Positions 34,708 to 45,808 of a stretch of 64,000 nt of DNA are shown one piece after another. The notes beneath the pieces were generated by a model. That model did no database searches. It worked only from the letters and a program-made list of their open reading frames with translations, and was not told where the DNA came from. The position numbers were made by a program, and so were the translations under genes. The number at the start of each line of letters is the position of its first letter. Position 1 is the stretch's first letter. This DNA is from Fimbriiglobus sp. (GTDB lineage Bacteria > Planctomycetota > Planctomycetia > Gemmatales > Gemmataceae): NCBI GenBank assembly GCA_022841795.1, contig JALHQU010000015.1, positions 1 through 64,000 of the forward strand. The letters are read 5' to 3'.

Positions 34708-36264
34708 ATGAGCCGGATCGCAGTCTACGACACCACCCTCCGCGACGGCAGCCAGGGCGAGGGCGTCAACTTCTCCCTGCAAGACAAGCTGCTGCTCACG
34801 CGGCGGCTGGACGACCTGGGCGTGGACTACATCGAGGGCGGGTACCCGCTGTCGAACCCGAAGGACGCCGAATACTTCCAGGCGGTGCGGGACATTCCGC
34901 TGAAGCACGCCAAGGTGTGCGCGTTCGGCATGACCCGGCGGAAAAACTCCGACCCGGCCACGGACACCTGCCTGACCGCCCTGCTGGACGCGAAGACGCC
35001 GGTGGTGACGATCGTGGGCAAGACGTGGGATTTCCATGTGGCGAACGTGGTCGGCACCACGCTCGACGAGAACCTGCGGATGATCGCCGACAGCGTGGCC
35101 CACTGCCGGGCCGCCGGGCGGGAGGTGATGTACGACGCCGAACACTTCTTCGACGGCTACCGGGCCAACCCGGAGTACGCGGTGAAGACGTTGAAAGCCG
35201 CTGAGAGTGCCGGGGCGTCGTGCGTCATCCTGTGCGACACGAACGGCGGGACGATGCCGGAGCGGATCGCCGAACTGGTGACGGAGGTGCGGAAGCACCT
35301 GCGGTGCGACGTGGGCATCCACTGCCACAACGACTGCGACCTGGCGGTGGCGAACACGCTGGCGGCGGTGCGGGCCGGGGCCACGCAGGTGCAGGGCACC
35401 ATGAACGGCATCGGCGAGCGGTGCGGGAACGTGGACCTCGTCAGCGTCATCGCCAACCTCGCGCTCAAGTACCAGTTCGAGGTACTGAAGCCCGAGAGCC
35501 TGGTACGGCTGACCGAGGCCAGCCGGTACGTGTACGAACTCGCCAACATGAACTTTCGGCCAGGCCAGCCGTTCGTCGGGCAGAGCGCGTTCGCCCACAA
35601 AGGCGGGATGCACACGCACGCGGTGGCGAAAGACCCGGCCACCTACGAGCACATCAACCCGGAGGTGGTCGGGAACGAGCGGCGGATCCTGGTGAGCGAG
35701 CTGAGCGGGCAGAGCACCATCGTGACGAAGACGGCCAAGTACGCGCTGGCCACCGACAAGGCGGTGATGGCGAAGATCCTCCAGCAGGTGCAGGACCTGG
35801 AGTACGCCGGGTACGAGTTCGAGGCGGCGGAGGCGTCGTTCGACCTGCTGGTGCGGAAGGCGACCGACCAGTACCGGCCGTGGTTCGACCGCCTCAGCTA
35901 CCGGGTGAAGACGGAACACCTCGGCGACCAACTGATGACCGAGGCGACGGTGAAGGTGAGCGTCGGCGGGAAGGTGGAACACACGGTGAGCGAGGGCGAC
36001 GGGCCGGTGAACGCGCTGGACGGGGCGTTACGGAAAGCCCTGCTGCCTTACTACCCGCGGCTGGAGGAGATGCAACTGGCGGACTACAAGGTGCGGGTGG
36101 TGAACGGGCGGGACGGCACCGCCGGGCGGGTGCGGGTGGTGATCGAGAGCCGCGAGGGCGGGGACGTGTGGGGCACGGTGGGGGTGAGCGAGAACATCAT
36201 CGAGGCGAGCTGGCTCGCCCTGGCCGACAGCTTCGAGTACAAGCTGTTCAAAGACGCGGAATAA
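34708..36264 (+). CDS. cimA: (R)-citramalate synthase
   Basis: The protein has 518 residues. It condenses pyruvate with acetyl-CoA to citramalate, the first step of the threonine-independent route to 2-oxobutyrate and isoleucine. The HMGL-like TIM barrel starts with YDTTLRDGSQGEGVNFSLQD (Arg-Asp catalytic pair) and includes DTNGGTMPE, and the metal-ligand histidines in the VGIHCHNDCDLAVANTL segment. A linker (QPFVGQSAFAHKGGMHTHAV) and the C-terminal regulatory domain follow, as in CimA rather than the shorter homocitrate synthases. It is transcribed from the promoter at 34466 through the attenuator. A valyl-tRNA synthetase gene follows. Confidence 0.95.
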   Translation: MSRIAVYDTTLRDGSQGEGVNFSLQDKLLLTRRLDDLGVDYIEGGYPLSNPKDAEYFQAVRDIPLKHAKVCAFGMTRRKNSDPATDTCLTALLDAKTPVVTIVGKTWDFHVANVVGTTLDENLRMIADSVAHCRAAGREVMYDAEHFFDGYRANPEYAVKTLKAAESAGASCVILCDTNGGTMPERIAELVTEVRKHLRCDVGIHCHNDCDLAVANTLAAVRAGATQVQGTMNGIGERCGNVDLVSVIANLALKYQFEVLKPESLVRLTEASRYVYELANMNFRPGQPFVGQSAFAHKGGMHTHAVAKDPATYEHINPEVVGNERRILVSELSGQSTIVTKTAKYALATDKAVMAKILQQVQDLEYAGYEFEAAEASFDLLVRKATDQYRPWFDRLSYRVKTEHLGDQLMTEATVKVSVGGKVEHTVSEGDGPVNALDGALRKALLPYYPRLEEMQLADYKVRVVNGRDGTAGRVRVVIESREGGDVWGTVGVSENIIEASWLALADSFEYKLFKDAE

Positions 36265-36273
36265 TCACGAGGC

Positions 36274-36374
36274 TTGCCACAGAGGGCACAGAGGGCACGG
36301 AGAAAGACAGAAGAAGGAGTTCGTCACCGTCCTGATCTTCTTTTTCTCTGTGCCCTCTGTGCCCTCTGTGGCAA
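36274..36374. repeat. Palindromic repeat, family H
   Basis: The left arm TTGCCACAGAGGGCACAGAG... returns as ...CTCTGTGCCCTCTGTGGCAA on the right, with arms of about 34 nt around a 32-nt centre. It begins 10 nt after the cimA stop and ends 22 nt before valS. Confidence 0.9.
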
Positions 36375-36395
36375 ATCATCTTCAGGACCGAACCG

Positions 36396-39426
<3,031 letters not shown>

Positions 39427-39433
39427 GGCGACT

Positions 39434-39552
39434 TGTTAGCCCGACGCGCCAGCGAGGGGAACCACGCACCCCTCGCGCAGCGCGGTGTTGTTAGCCCGAC
39501 GCGCCAGCGAGGGTCGAGGTGGTTCACCCTCGCTGGCGCGTCGGGCTAACAA
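39434..39552. repeat. Palindromic repeat, family D, copy 1 plus a half copy
   Basis: A half copy (TTAGCCCGACGCGCCAGCGA, 39434-39458) is followed by a full palindrome with perfect 26-nt arms (39488-39513 and 39527-39552) and a 13-nt loop. The arms encode the last residues of the minus-strand gene, whose stop lies in the loop. Further copies: 61446-61473 (partial) and 63918-63976. Confidence 0.95.
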
Positions 39553-41410
39553 GAGCCCGCAGTTCCCGTTCGACGGCGGCGAACACCGCGTCCCAGTCGT
39601 GCAGCTTCGGCTGGCGGAACAGCGTCATGCTGCGGTACCACGGCGTATCCGTGCGGTCGCGGAGCCACCGCCAGTCGTTGTTGAACGAGATGAGCGTCCA
39701 CACCCGCGTGCCGAGCGCCCCGGCCAGGTGCGCCGTCGCCGAGTCGATGCTGACGAGCAGGTCCAGGTTCATCAGCAGCCCGGCGGTGTCGGCGAAGTCC
39801 GTCAACTCCTTGCCCACGTCCGTGACCGGGAACCCCGCCGTTTGTAGTTGCTCGTAGCCGGCCCCCTTTTGCAGGCTCAGCAGCGCCACGCCGGGGATGG
39901 CCGCCAGCGGGGCGAACCGCTCCAGCTTCACCGACCGCCAGCGGTCGCCGGTGTGCTTCGGGTTGCCCTGCCAGCACACGCCCACCTTGAACCCTGGCAC
40001 GCCGGCCAATTTTTCCTTCCACCGTTCCACGACCGCGGCGGGGGCGGTCATGTACGGCTCGCCGCGGATGTCATCCAGCCCGACCTTCAGCAGCCCCGCC
40101 ACGCTCATGATGTTGCAGTAGGTGTGGAACGTGGCCTCGGCGGTCGGCGTGTCGATCACCGTGTGGACGCCCGGCACGGTGCGGGCCAGTTCGACCAACT
40201 CCGGCGGCGGCTGCACGATCACCTTCGCCCCGCGGTCGGCCAACTGCCGGGCGAAGCGGACGAACTGGATGTAGTCACCCAACCCCTGCTCGGCGGCCAG
40301 GAAGATGGCCTTGCCGGTCAGGTCGCCGCCCTCCCACTTCGGCTGCGGGAACGTCCGCTCCTTCCCCCGCATGGCGTCCGTCTGCCAGCGGTGCTCGTAG
40401 CCCGGCCAGCCGCGGGCGAAGTCGCCGAGGGTCAGGTGCGTCAGCGCGCGGTTGAACCGCACCTCGCCGTTGGTCGCGGCGAGCAGCACGGTGCGGTCGT
40501 ACCACACCAGGGCGTCGGTGTGCCGGCCCATGCCGGCCAGCACCAGCGCCAGGTTGCCGCTGGCGTCGGCGTCCGCCGGGTTCAGTTGCACCGCCTTCAT
40601 CAGGGCCGGGCCGGCCTCGTCGTACCGCCCCAGGTCGCGGAGGCAGTTGCCCAGGTTGCTCCACGCCGGGGCGTGGTCCGGTTTGGCGGCGATGGCGGCA
40701 CGGGCGGCCGCCTCGCACTCGTCCCACCGCCGCAGCTTGCCCAGCGCCGCCGCCAGGTTGGTGTGCGCCTCCGCCGACTTCGGGTCCAACTCGGCCGCAT
40801 TGCGGAAGTGCGGCACCGCCTCCTCGAACTTCCCGCGGTTGGCCAGGATCAGCCCGACCGCCAGCCAGCCGTGGGCGTAGTCCGGCCGACGCTCTGTCAG
40901 CGCGTGGGCCTCGGTGTGGGCGTCGTCGGGTCGCTTGAGTTCGAGCAGCACGCTCACCAGGGCGACGCGAAGATCCGGCGCGTCCGGCTCGCGGGTGATC
41001 GCCTCCCGCAGCGGCCCCTCGGCGGCGGCGTGCTGCTTCAAATCGAGCAGGGCGAGCGCCAGGTGGTGCCAGCGGCGGGCCGGGGCCGGGTCCATCTTCA
41101 GCGCCACCCGGAACGTGCACACCGCTTCGGTGAACCGCCGCTGCCGGGCGTACAGCACCCCCAGGTGTTCGTGCCACTCGGCCGCCGTCGGGTGCAGTTG
41201 GATGGCCCGCAGCAGCGGCGCCTCGGCGTCGGTCAGCCGGTTGTCGGCCAGCATCTGGACGGCCTCGGCGTGCAGATGCCCGGCGTTCTCGTGCGACTTG
41301 GCCGGGCGGCAGCGGGACGCCTGCCGCAGCAGGTCCCCGGCCACGTCCGGCCGGCCGGCGTCGAACGCCGCTTCGGCCAACTGCTGCAACACCTCGGCGT
41401 CGGTCGGCAT
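39524..41410 (-). CDS. TPR protein with GT9-like glycosyltransferase domain
   Basis: The protein has 628 residues from ATG 41410. Residues 1-330 or so are about nine TPR units (for example WHEHLGVLYARQRRFTEAV and AWSNLGNCLRDLGRYDEAG). The C-terminal half resembles the ADP-heptose/O-GlcNAc transferase-like domain joined to TPRs in many planctomycetes: EQGLGDYIQFVRFARQLADR, VGVCWQGNPKHTGDRWRSV, and LVSIDSATAHLAGALGTRVW. It may glycosylate proteins or envelope sugars in the cytoplasm. Its last residues (SPTRQRG) are encoded by the family D palindrome, so the ancestral C-terminus was probably replaced. No partner genes are adjacent. Confidence 0.85.
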   Translation of the reverse strand: MPTDAEVLQQLAEAAFDAGRPDVAGDLLRQASRCRPAKSHENAGHLHAEAVQMLADNRLTDAEAPLLRAIQLHPTAAEWHEHLGVLYARQRRFTEAVCTFRVALKMDPAPARRWHHLALALLDLKQHAAAEGPLREAITREPDAPDLRVALVSVLLELKRPDDAHTEAHALTERRPDYAHGWLAVGLILANRGKFEEAVPHFRNAAELDPKSAEAHTNLAAALGKLRRWDECEAAARAAIAAKPDHAPAWSNLGNCLRDLGRYDEAGPALMKAVQLNPADADASGNLALVLAGMGRHTDALVWYDRTVLLAATNGEVRFNRALTHLTLGDFARGWPGYEHRWQTDAMRGKERTFPQPKWEGGDLTGKAIFLAAEQGLGDYIQFVRFARQLADRGAKVIVQPPPELVELARTVPGVHTVIDTPTAEATFHTYCNIMSVAGLLKVGLDDIRGEPYMTAPAAVVERWKEKLAGVPGFKVGVCWQGNPKHTGDRWRSVKLERFAPLAAIPGVALLSLQKGAGYEQLQTAGFPVTDVGKELTDFADTAGLLMNLDLLVSIDSATAHLAGALGTRVWTLISFNNDWRWLRDRTDTPWYRSMTLFRQPKLHDWDAVFAAVERELRALVSPTRQRG

Positions 41411-41468
41411 CCCCGCCCCTCCGGTTCTCGCGGCCCACCCATACCATAGTCCGAAACCGGAGCCTGAC

Positions 41469-42458
41469 ATGCCCCGCTTCCGCTGCGTCGTCACCGACTT
41501 CACCGCCGACGACGTGTCCGCCGAACTCGGCGTCCTCGGCGACATCGCCGACGTGACCGCGCTGAACGCCGTCACCGAGTCCGACCTGGACGGGCGGATT
41601 GAATCCGCCGACGCGGTGATGGTGTACCGCCTGCGGTTCGGCGAGCGGACCATCGCCCGGCTGACCAACTGCAAACTGATCGTGCGGTGCGGGGTGGGGT
41701 TCGACAACATCGATCACAGGTTCGCCCGCACCCGCGGCATCCCGGTGTGCAACGTGCCGGACTACGGCACGGAGGAGGTGGCCGACTCGGCCATCGGGCT
41801 GACGCTGGCGCTCGCCCGGCGGATCGGGTTCTTCAACTCGCGGCTGCGGCGGGGCGTCGGGCCGTGGGAGTGGACGCAGGCGGCGGAGGTGCGGCGGCTC
41901 CGCGGGCGGACGTTCGGCGTCGTCGGCCTGGGGCGGATCGGCACGGCCACGGCGGTGCGGGCGAAGGCGTTCGGGCTGGACGTGGCGTTCTTCGACCCGT
42001 ACAAGCCGGACGGGTTCGACAAGGCGCTCGGCATCCGCCGGGTGGAGCGGCTCGACGAGTTGCTGCGGCAGTCGCACGTCCTCAGCCTGCACACCCCGCT
42101 GACGGACGAAACGCGGAACATCATCGATGACCGTGCCATCGGCCTCATGCCCCGCGGGGCGATCCTGGTGAACACCGCCCGCGGCGGGTGCGTCGATCTG
42201 GCGGCCATCCCCGACGCTATCGCGTCCGGGCAACTGAGCGGCGCCGGCATCGACGTGCTGCCGGAGGAGCCGCCGCCGGCCGACCACCCGCTACTGGCCG
42301 CGTGGCGGGACCCGGCCCACCCGTGCCACGACCGGCTGATCCTCACTCCGCACGCCGCGTTCTACTCGGAGGAGGGGCTGCTCGACATGCGGACGAAAGG
42401 CGCTCACACCTGCCGCCGGGCGCTGCTCGGCGAGCCGCTGCGGAACGTGGTGAACTGA
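41469..42458 (+). CDS. D-2-hydroxyacid dehydrogenase, CtBP-like
   Basis: The protein has 329 residues from ATG 41469, the usual length for the family. The NAD-binding Rossmann motif is GVVGLGRIGTATA. Catalytic residues are in place: Arg in NTARGGCVD, Glu in DVLPEEPPP and His in TPHAAFYSEE. The VRCGVGFDNIDHRFARTRGI and ILTPHAAFYSEE segments match the C-terminal-binding-protein-like branch. It reduces or oxidises a small 2-hydroxy acid; the substrate cannot be read. The gene is divergent from the TPR-glycosyltransferase gene. Confidence 0.9.
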   Translation: MPRFRCVVTDFTADDVSAELGVLGDIADVTALNAVTESDLDGRIESADAVMVYRLRFGERTIARLTNCKLIVRCGVGFDNIDHRFARTRGIPVCNVPDYGTEEVADSAIGLTLALARRIGFFNSRLRRGVGPWEWTQAAEVRRLRGRTFGVVGLGRIGTATAVRAKAFGLDVAFFDPYKPDGFDKALGIRRVERLDELLRQSHVLSLHTPLTDETRNIIDDRAIGLMPRGAILVNTARGGCVDLAAIPDAIASGQLSGAGIDVLPEEPPPADHPLLAAWRDPAHPCHDRLILTPHAAFYSEEGLLDMRTKGAHTCRRALLGEPLRNVVN

Positions 42459-42529
42459 CCGGGTGAGCCGCCCGCCGCAAAGTCCGATAAAACGATTCCT
42501 GCCCTCATCCCCACCCGCGAAGCTCACGG

Positions 42530-43054
42530 ATGATCTGCCCGTCCTGCGGCGAAACGAACCTGATGGGCGCCGACGAGTGCGGCCGGTGCCAGTTCGACCT
42601 GTCCGCCCTGGACCGGCCGATCCCGGCCGACGCCGTCGAGGGCAGCCTGATGACCGACCCGGTGTCGGTGCTGCGACCCCGCCCGCCGGTGTGCGTACCG
42701 GCCACCGCCGACCTCGGCCGGGCGATGGTGGACATGATCCGCCACGGGGTCGGGGCGGTGCTGGTGACCGACGCGGACGGGCGGCTGGACGGCATTCTGA
42801 CGGAGCGGGACTTCCTCACCAAGATCGCCGGGTCGGACGCCCTCGCCCACCTGCCCGTCCACCAGTTCATGACCCGTACCCCGGAAACCGTGCGGCCGAC
42901 CGACTCGCTGGCGTTCGCCCTGCGGCTGATGGACGTCGGCCGGTACCGCCACCTGCCGGTGGTGGACGCCGGCCGGCCGGTCGGGGTGATCTCGGTGAAG
43001 GACGTGCTGCGGCACGTCCTGGACCTGTGCCGCCCGCGGTCGCGGGGCAAGTGA
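42530..43054 (+). CDS. Zinc-ribbon protein with paired CBS domains
   Basis: The protein has 174 residues. A short zinc ribbon (CPSCG, then CGRC) opens it, followed by two CBS domains: SLMTDPVSVLRP to GILTERDFLTK, and HQFMTRTPETVRPTDS to VGVISVKDVLRHV. Paired CBS domains bind adenine nucleotides and act as energy sensors; the ribbon may bind RNA, DNA or a partner. No effector domain is present, so it may regulate another protein in trans. It ends 7 nt before a palindromic repeat. Confidence 0.86.
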   Translation: MICPSCGETNLMGADECGRCQFDLSALDRPIPADAVEGSLMTDPVSVLRPRPPVCVPATADLGRAMVDMIRHGVGAVLVTDADGRLDGILTERDFLTKIAGSDALAHLPVHQFMTRTPETVRPTDSLAFALRLMDVGRYRHLPVVDAGRPVGVISVKDVLRHVLDLCRPRSRGK

Positions 43055-43060
43055 TCTTCT

Positions 43061-43151
43061 GTGGCACCGGCGGCCCGCCGGTGTACTACTTTCTACGTGG
43101 CACCGGCGGCCCGCCGGTGTAGGCCAATCACCGGCGGGCCGCCGGTGCCAC
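43061..43151. repeat. Palindromic repeat, family F
   Basis: A 23-nt unit (GGCACCGGCGGCCCGCCGGT core) occurs twice in direct orientation (43061 and 43097-43119) and once inverted (43129-43151). The last two form a perfect hairpin with a 9-nt loop. It lies between two co-directional genes. Confidence 0.92.
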
Positions 43152-43163
43152 GGAACAATCCGC

Positions 43164-44912
43164 ATGTCCGCCGACCGCCCGACCGAACCTTCCCCGCCGC
43201 CGGACGACGAGGCGGACGATCACGACATGTACACCCGCCCGCTCGGGGCGGGGATCGACCTGGCCGACCCGAACTCGAAGCTGGCACCGTTCTACTTCGC
43301 CCCCGGCGGGGTGTTCGCCGCCGCGCTGCTGGCCGCCGCGTTCTCCTTCTACACCTACCTGCCGCTCAACCACACCGACGTGTGGGTCCACCTGAAGTAC
43401 GGCCAGCGGATCGTCGAGACGCACGCCCTGCCCGAGGTCGAGCCGTTCAGCCCGTACACCGACAAGACGACGAAGCTGGTGAACGCCCAGTGGCTGTCGC
43501 AGGTGGTGTACGCCCTCACGTTCAAGGCCGGCGTCGCCCTGCACCGCGGCGACGAGTCGGTGCAGTGGCTGGGCGGGGCGGAGGCGCTGCGGGTGCTGCA
43601 CGCGGCGGCGGTGGCCGCGTTCCTCGGGCTGATGGCCCTGGCGGTGAAGCGGGCGGGCGGGTGCAACACGCCGGCGGTGTTCACCGTCCTGCTGCTCGTG
43701 CCGGTCATGTTCCTCACGTTCGGCGTCCACCGCCCGCAGATGCTCGGGCTGATGATGCTCGCGGCGGTGCTGGCGGCGGTGTCGCGGCCGGAACTGCCGC
43801 GGCGGGTGACGTGGACCTTGCCGCTTCTGATGACCGTGTGGGCGAACCTGCACGGGTCGTTCGCCGTCGGGTTCGTCCTGCTCGGGGTGATGGCGGTCGG
43901 CCGGGCGGTGGACGCGGCACGGGTCGGCAAGTCTGTGCGCAGCGCGATTGCCGATGTGGGCGTGCGGCGGTTGGTGACCGGCACCGCCCTGGCCGCGGTG
44001 GCGGTCGCCCTGCTCAACCCCTATGGCCCGAAGCTGTACCTGGCGGTACTCACGTTCGGCTCGAACCCGAACCTGCAGTACCTGATGGAGTGGAAGCCGC
44101 TCAAAGCGACCGAGCGGGCGCCGGGGACGATCGTGTATTGGTCGCTGCTCGGAGCAAACCTGATCGCCGCCGCCGTCGGCTTCCGCACCGTGTCGTTCGC
44201 CCGGCTGCTGGTGGTGCTGGCGTTCGCCGTGCCCCCACACCTGCAACAGCGGATGAACGTGTGGTTCGTTACCGTCGGTGTGTGGGGGCTGATGGCGCAG
44301 TTAGCGGCTATCGGCGTCCGCCTGGGGTGGACGGCCCCGGCCATCCCGCCGAACTTCCGCCTGACGGTGGTGACGGCGCTACTCGTGGTGCCGCTGCTGC
44401 TGTGGTCGTCGGCGGCGCGGTGGGTGAAGGACGGCCCGCCGACCGACCCGAAAGTGGTCCACCCCGGCACCGCCTACGAGTTGGTCGCCGTCCTCCGCGA
44501 CCCGACCGCCCCGACGACTGACCGCATGAAGCCGCTGGCCGAGTACCTCCGCAAGCAGTATGCCGGCCGGTCGGTCGGCCTGGTGTTCGGGTCGGAGGGG
44601 GTGGGTGAATTCCTGACATGGGCCGACCCGCCGGGGTGCCCGCCGTTCTTCTGCACCCACGCCCACCTGTTCCCGGTGGCCTACTACCGGGACAGCCAGA
44701 TCATCCTGAACGGGGTGGACGGCTACCGGGAGGTACTCGATCGGTACGGGGTGAACCTGGTGGCGGTGGAGCCGAACGTCCTCAAGGAGCGCACACTGGT
44801 GCCGAGGCTGGCCGCCGACCCCGACTGGCAGGTGGTGCTGAACGAGAGCGGCAGTACCGACCGCCCCGCCCCCGCCCAACTGTTCATCGCCGTGCGGAAG
44901 GTGCCGAAATGA
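43164..44912 (+). CDS. Polytopic membrane protein, glycosyltransferase-like
   Basis: The protein has 582 residues. About 50 hydrophilic residues precede roughly ten membrane helices (FAAALLAAAFSFYTYLPL, VAAFLGLMALAVKRA, TALAAVAVALLNPYG and others). A soluble C-terminal domain of about 150 residues follows (GLVFGSEGVGEFLTWADPPG, then NGVDGYREVLDRYG). The first periplasmic loop has an acidic HTDVWVHLKYGQ segment, placed like the D/E motif of GT-C sugar transferases. That function is a guess. No glycan operon surrounds it. Confidence 0.75.
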   Translation: MSADRPTEPSPPPDDEADDHDMYTRPLGAGIDLADPNSKLAPFYFAPGGVFAAALLAAAFSFYTYLPLNHTDVWVHLKYGQRIVETHALPEVEPFSPYTDKTTKLVNAQWLSQVVYALTFKAGVALHRGDESVQWLGGAEALRVLHAAAVAAFLGLMALAVKRAGGCNTPAVFTVLLLVPVMFLTFGVHRPQMLGLMMLAAVLAAVSRPELPRRVTWTLPLLMTVWANLHGSFAVGFVLLGVMAVGRAVDAARVGKSVRSAIADVGVRRLVTGTALAAVAVALLNPYGPKLYLAVLTFGSNPNLQYLMEWKPLKATERAPGTIVYWSLLGANLIAAAVGFRTVSFARLLVVLAFAVPPHLQQRMNVWFVTVGVWGLMAQLAAIGVRLGWTAPAIPPNFRLTVVTALLVVPLLLWSSAARWVKDGPPTDPKVVHPGTAYELVAVLRDPTAPTTDRMKPLAEYLRKQYAGRSVGLVFGSEGVGEFLTWADPPGCPPFFCTHAHLFPVAYYRDSQIILNGVDGYREVLDRYGVNLVAVEPNVLKERTLVPRLAADPDWQVVLNESGSTDRPAPAQLFIAVRKVPK

Positions 44913-44966
44913 ACCGGGCCACCCGGTTCGGGGCGGCCCGCGTGAGATTGCGATCGACTGACGAGG

Positions 44967-45287
44967 TTACGGCGCCACCCCGGTGTACATCCGCTGGTAG
45001 ACCGGAGCCGGGCGGTCGGTGTCGAACCCGTCGGCCACCAGCGGCATGTCGGTGCTGAGCATCGGCTGCGGCTTGCCCTTCTTCAGCGGCGGGGTGTACG
45101 CCCGGCGGACGTCCCGCACGCTCTGCCCGAACTCCTGGTACTCACTCACCATCGCGTCCCGCATGGACGCCAGCCCGGTGGCGCTGCCGGCGGCGACGAT
45201 GCTGCCGAGCATCAGGTACTCGGTGGCGATGACCGCCCCGTCTTCGGCCGTCCACAGCTTGGCGAGCAGGTTCCTGAACTGGTTCAT
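44967..45287 (-). CDS. Flp-like pilin with extended C-terminus
   Basis: The protein has 106 residues, with a strong AGGAGAGGAG ribosome binding site before ATG 45287. The segment EDGAVIATEYLMLGSIVA looks like the processing site and hydrophobic stem of a type IVb (Flp) pilin. The Glu-Tyr pair is one residue further from the Gly than usual. Ordinary Flp pilins end soon after the stem; this one adds about 60 residues rich in Pro, Lys and Asp. No tad assembly or prepilin peptidase gene is in the window. Confidence 0.68.
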   Translation of the reverse strand: MNQFRNLLAKLWTAEDGAVIATEYLMLGSIVAAGSATGLASMRDAMVSEYQEFGQSVRDVRRAYTPPLKKGKPQPMLSTDMPLVADGFDTDRPAPVYQRMYTGVAP

Positions 45288-45808
45288 CTGCGTCTCCTCT
45301 CCTCAGGTCGATGGGGGTAGTGGACACGCGCGACGGCCCGGACGCTTCCGGCCAGAGGACGGAGTGTTGAGGGTAGTTCGGGCTGGGGCGGCGTGGTCCG
45401 CCCGGCCGGCCGGCCGGGCGTTCGTGAGGTGGGGACGACCGGGCAGCGCCGTTCCGCGGGAACGGGCCGCCACGTCCGTGGCTCTCACGGTCGAGGACTC
45501 TCGACACGAGGGTGTATCGCAACCCGGATGCCAAGCGGGGCGGGAAAACCGCGTGGCGTGTGGCCGAAAGCTCTCGACCCGTCTGTAGGTCACGCCGGCG
45601 GGCGCGTCAACAAACCGGAACGGATTGGCTGCGGACCGGGAAACGGGCGCTGAAAGGGGAGCGGGCGGGCGCGAACAGTGAGGGCGGCGCGAGCGCGATT
45701 CGACCGCCGGCACGAAGTTCGGCGGCGGCGCGAGTGGGATGGAAACGACCCCGCCCGCGGGGCCGGGGGCGGCGCCGCGGGCGGGCGGGACGGACGGGTG
45801 GACTCATC
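45288..45808. other. 521-nt intergenic region without a gene
   Basis: Neither strand holds a convincing gene, and the long plus-strand frames here are GC artefacts. Near the end of the TPR gene a perfect 10-bp inverted repeat (45751-45760 with 45775-45784, CCGCCCGCGG) may terminate its minus-strand transcript; there is no T-tract. The part near 45290-45450 should hold the pilin promoter, but no clear -35/-10 was found. Confidence 0.6.

Noticed and set aside
39434-39552. Possible CRISPR repeat units
   Set aside because: The copies are inverted, not regularly spaced direct repeats, there are no spacers of constant length, and no cas gene is present.
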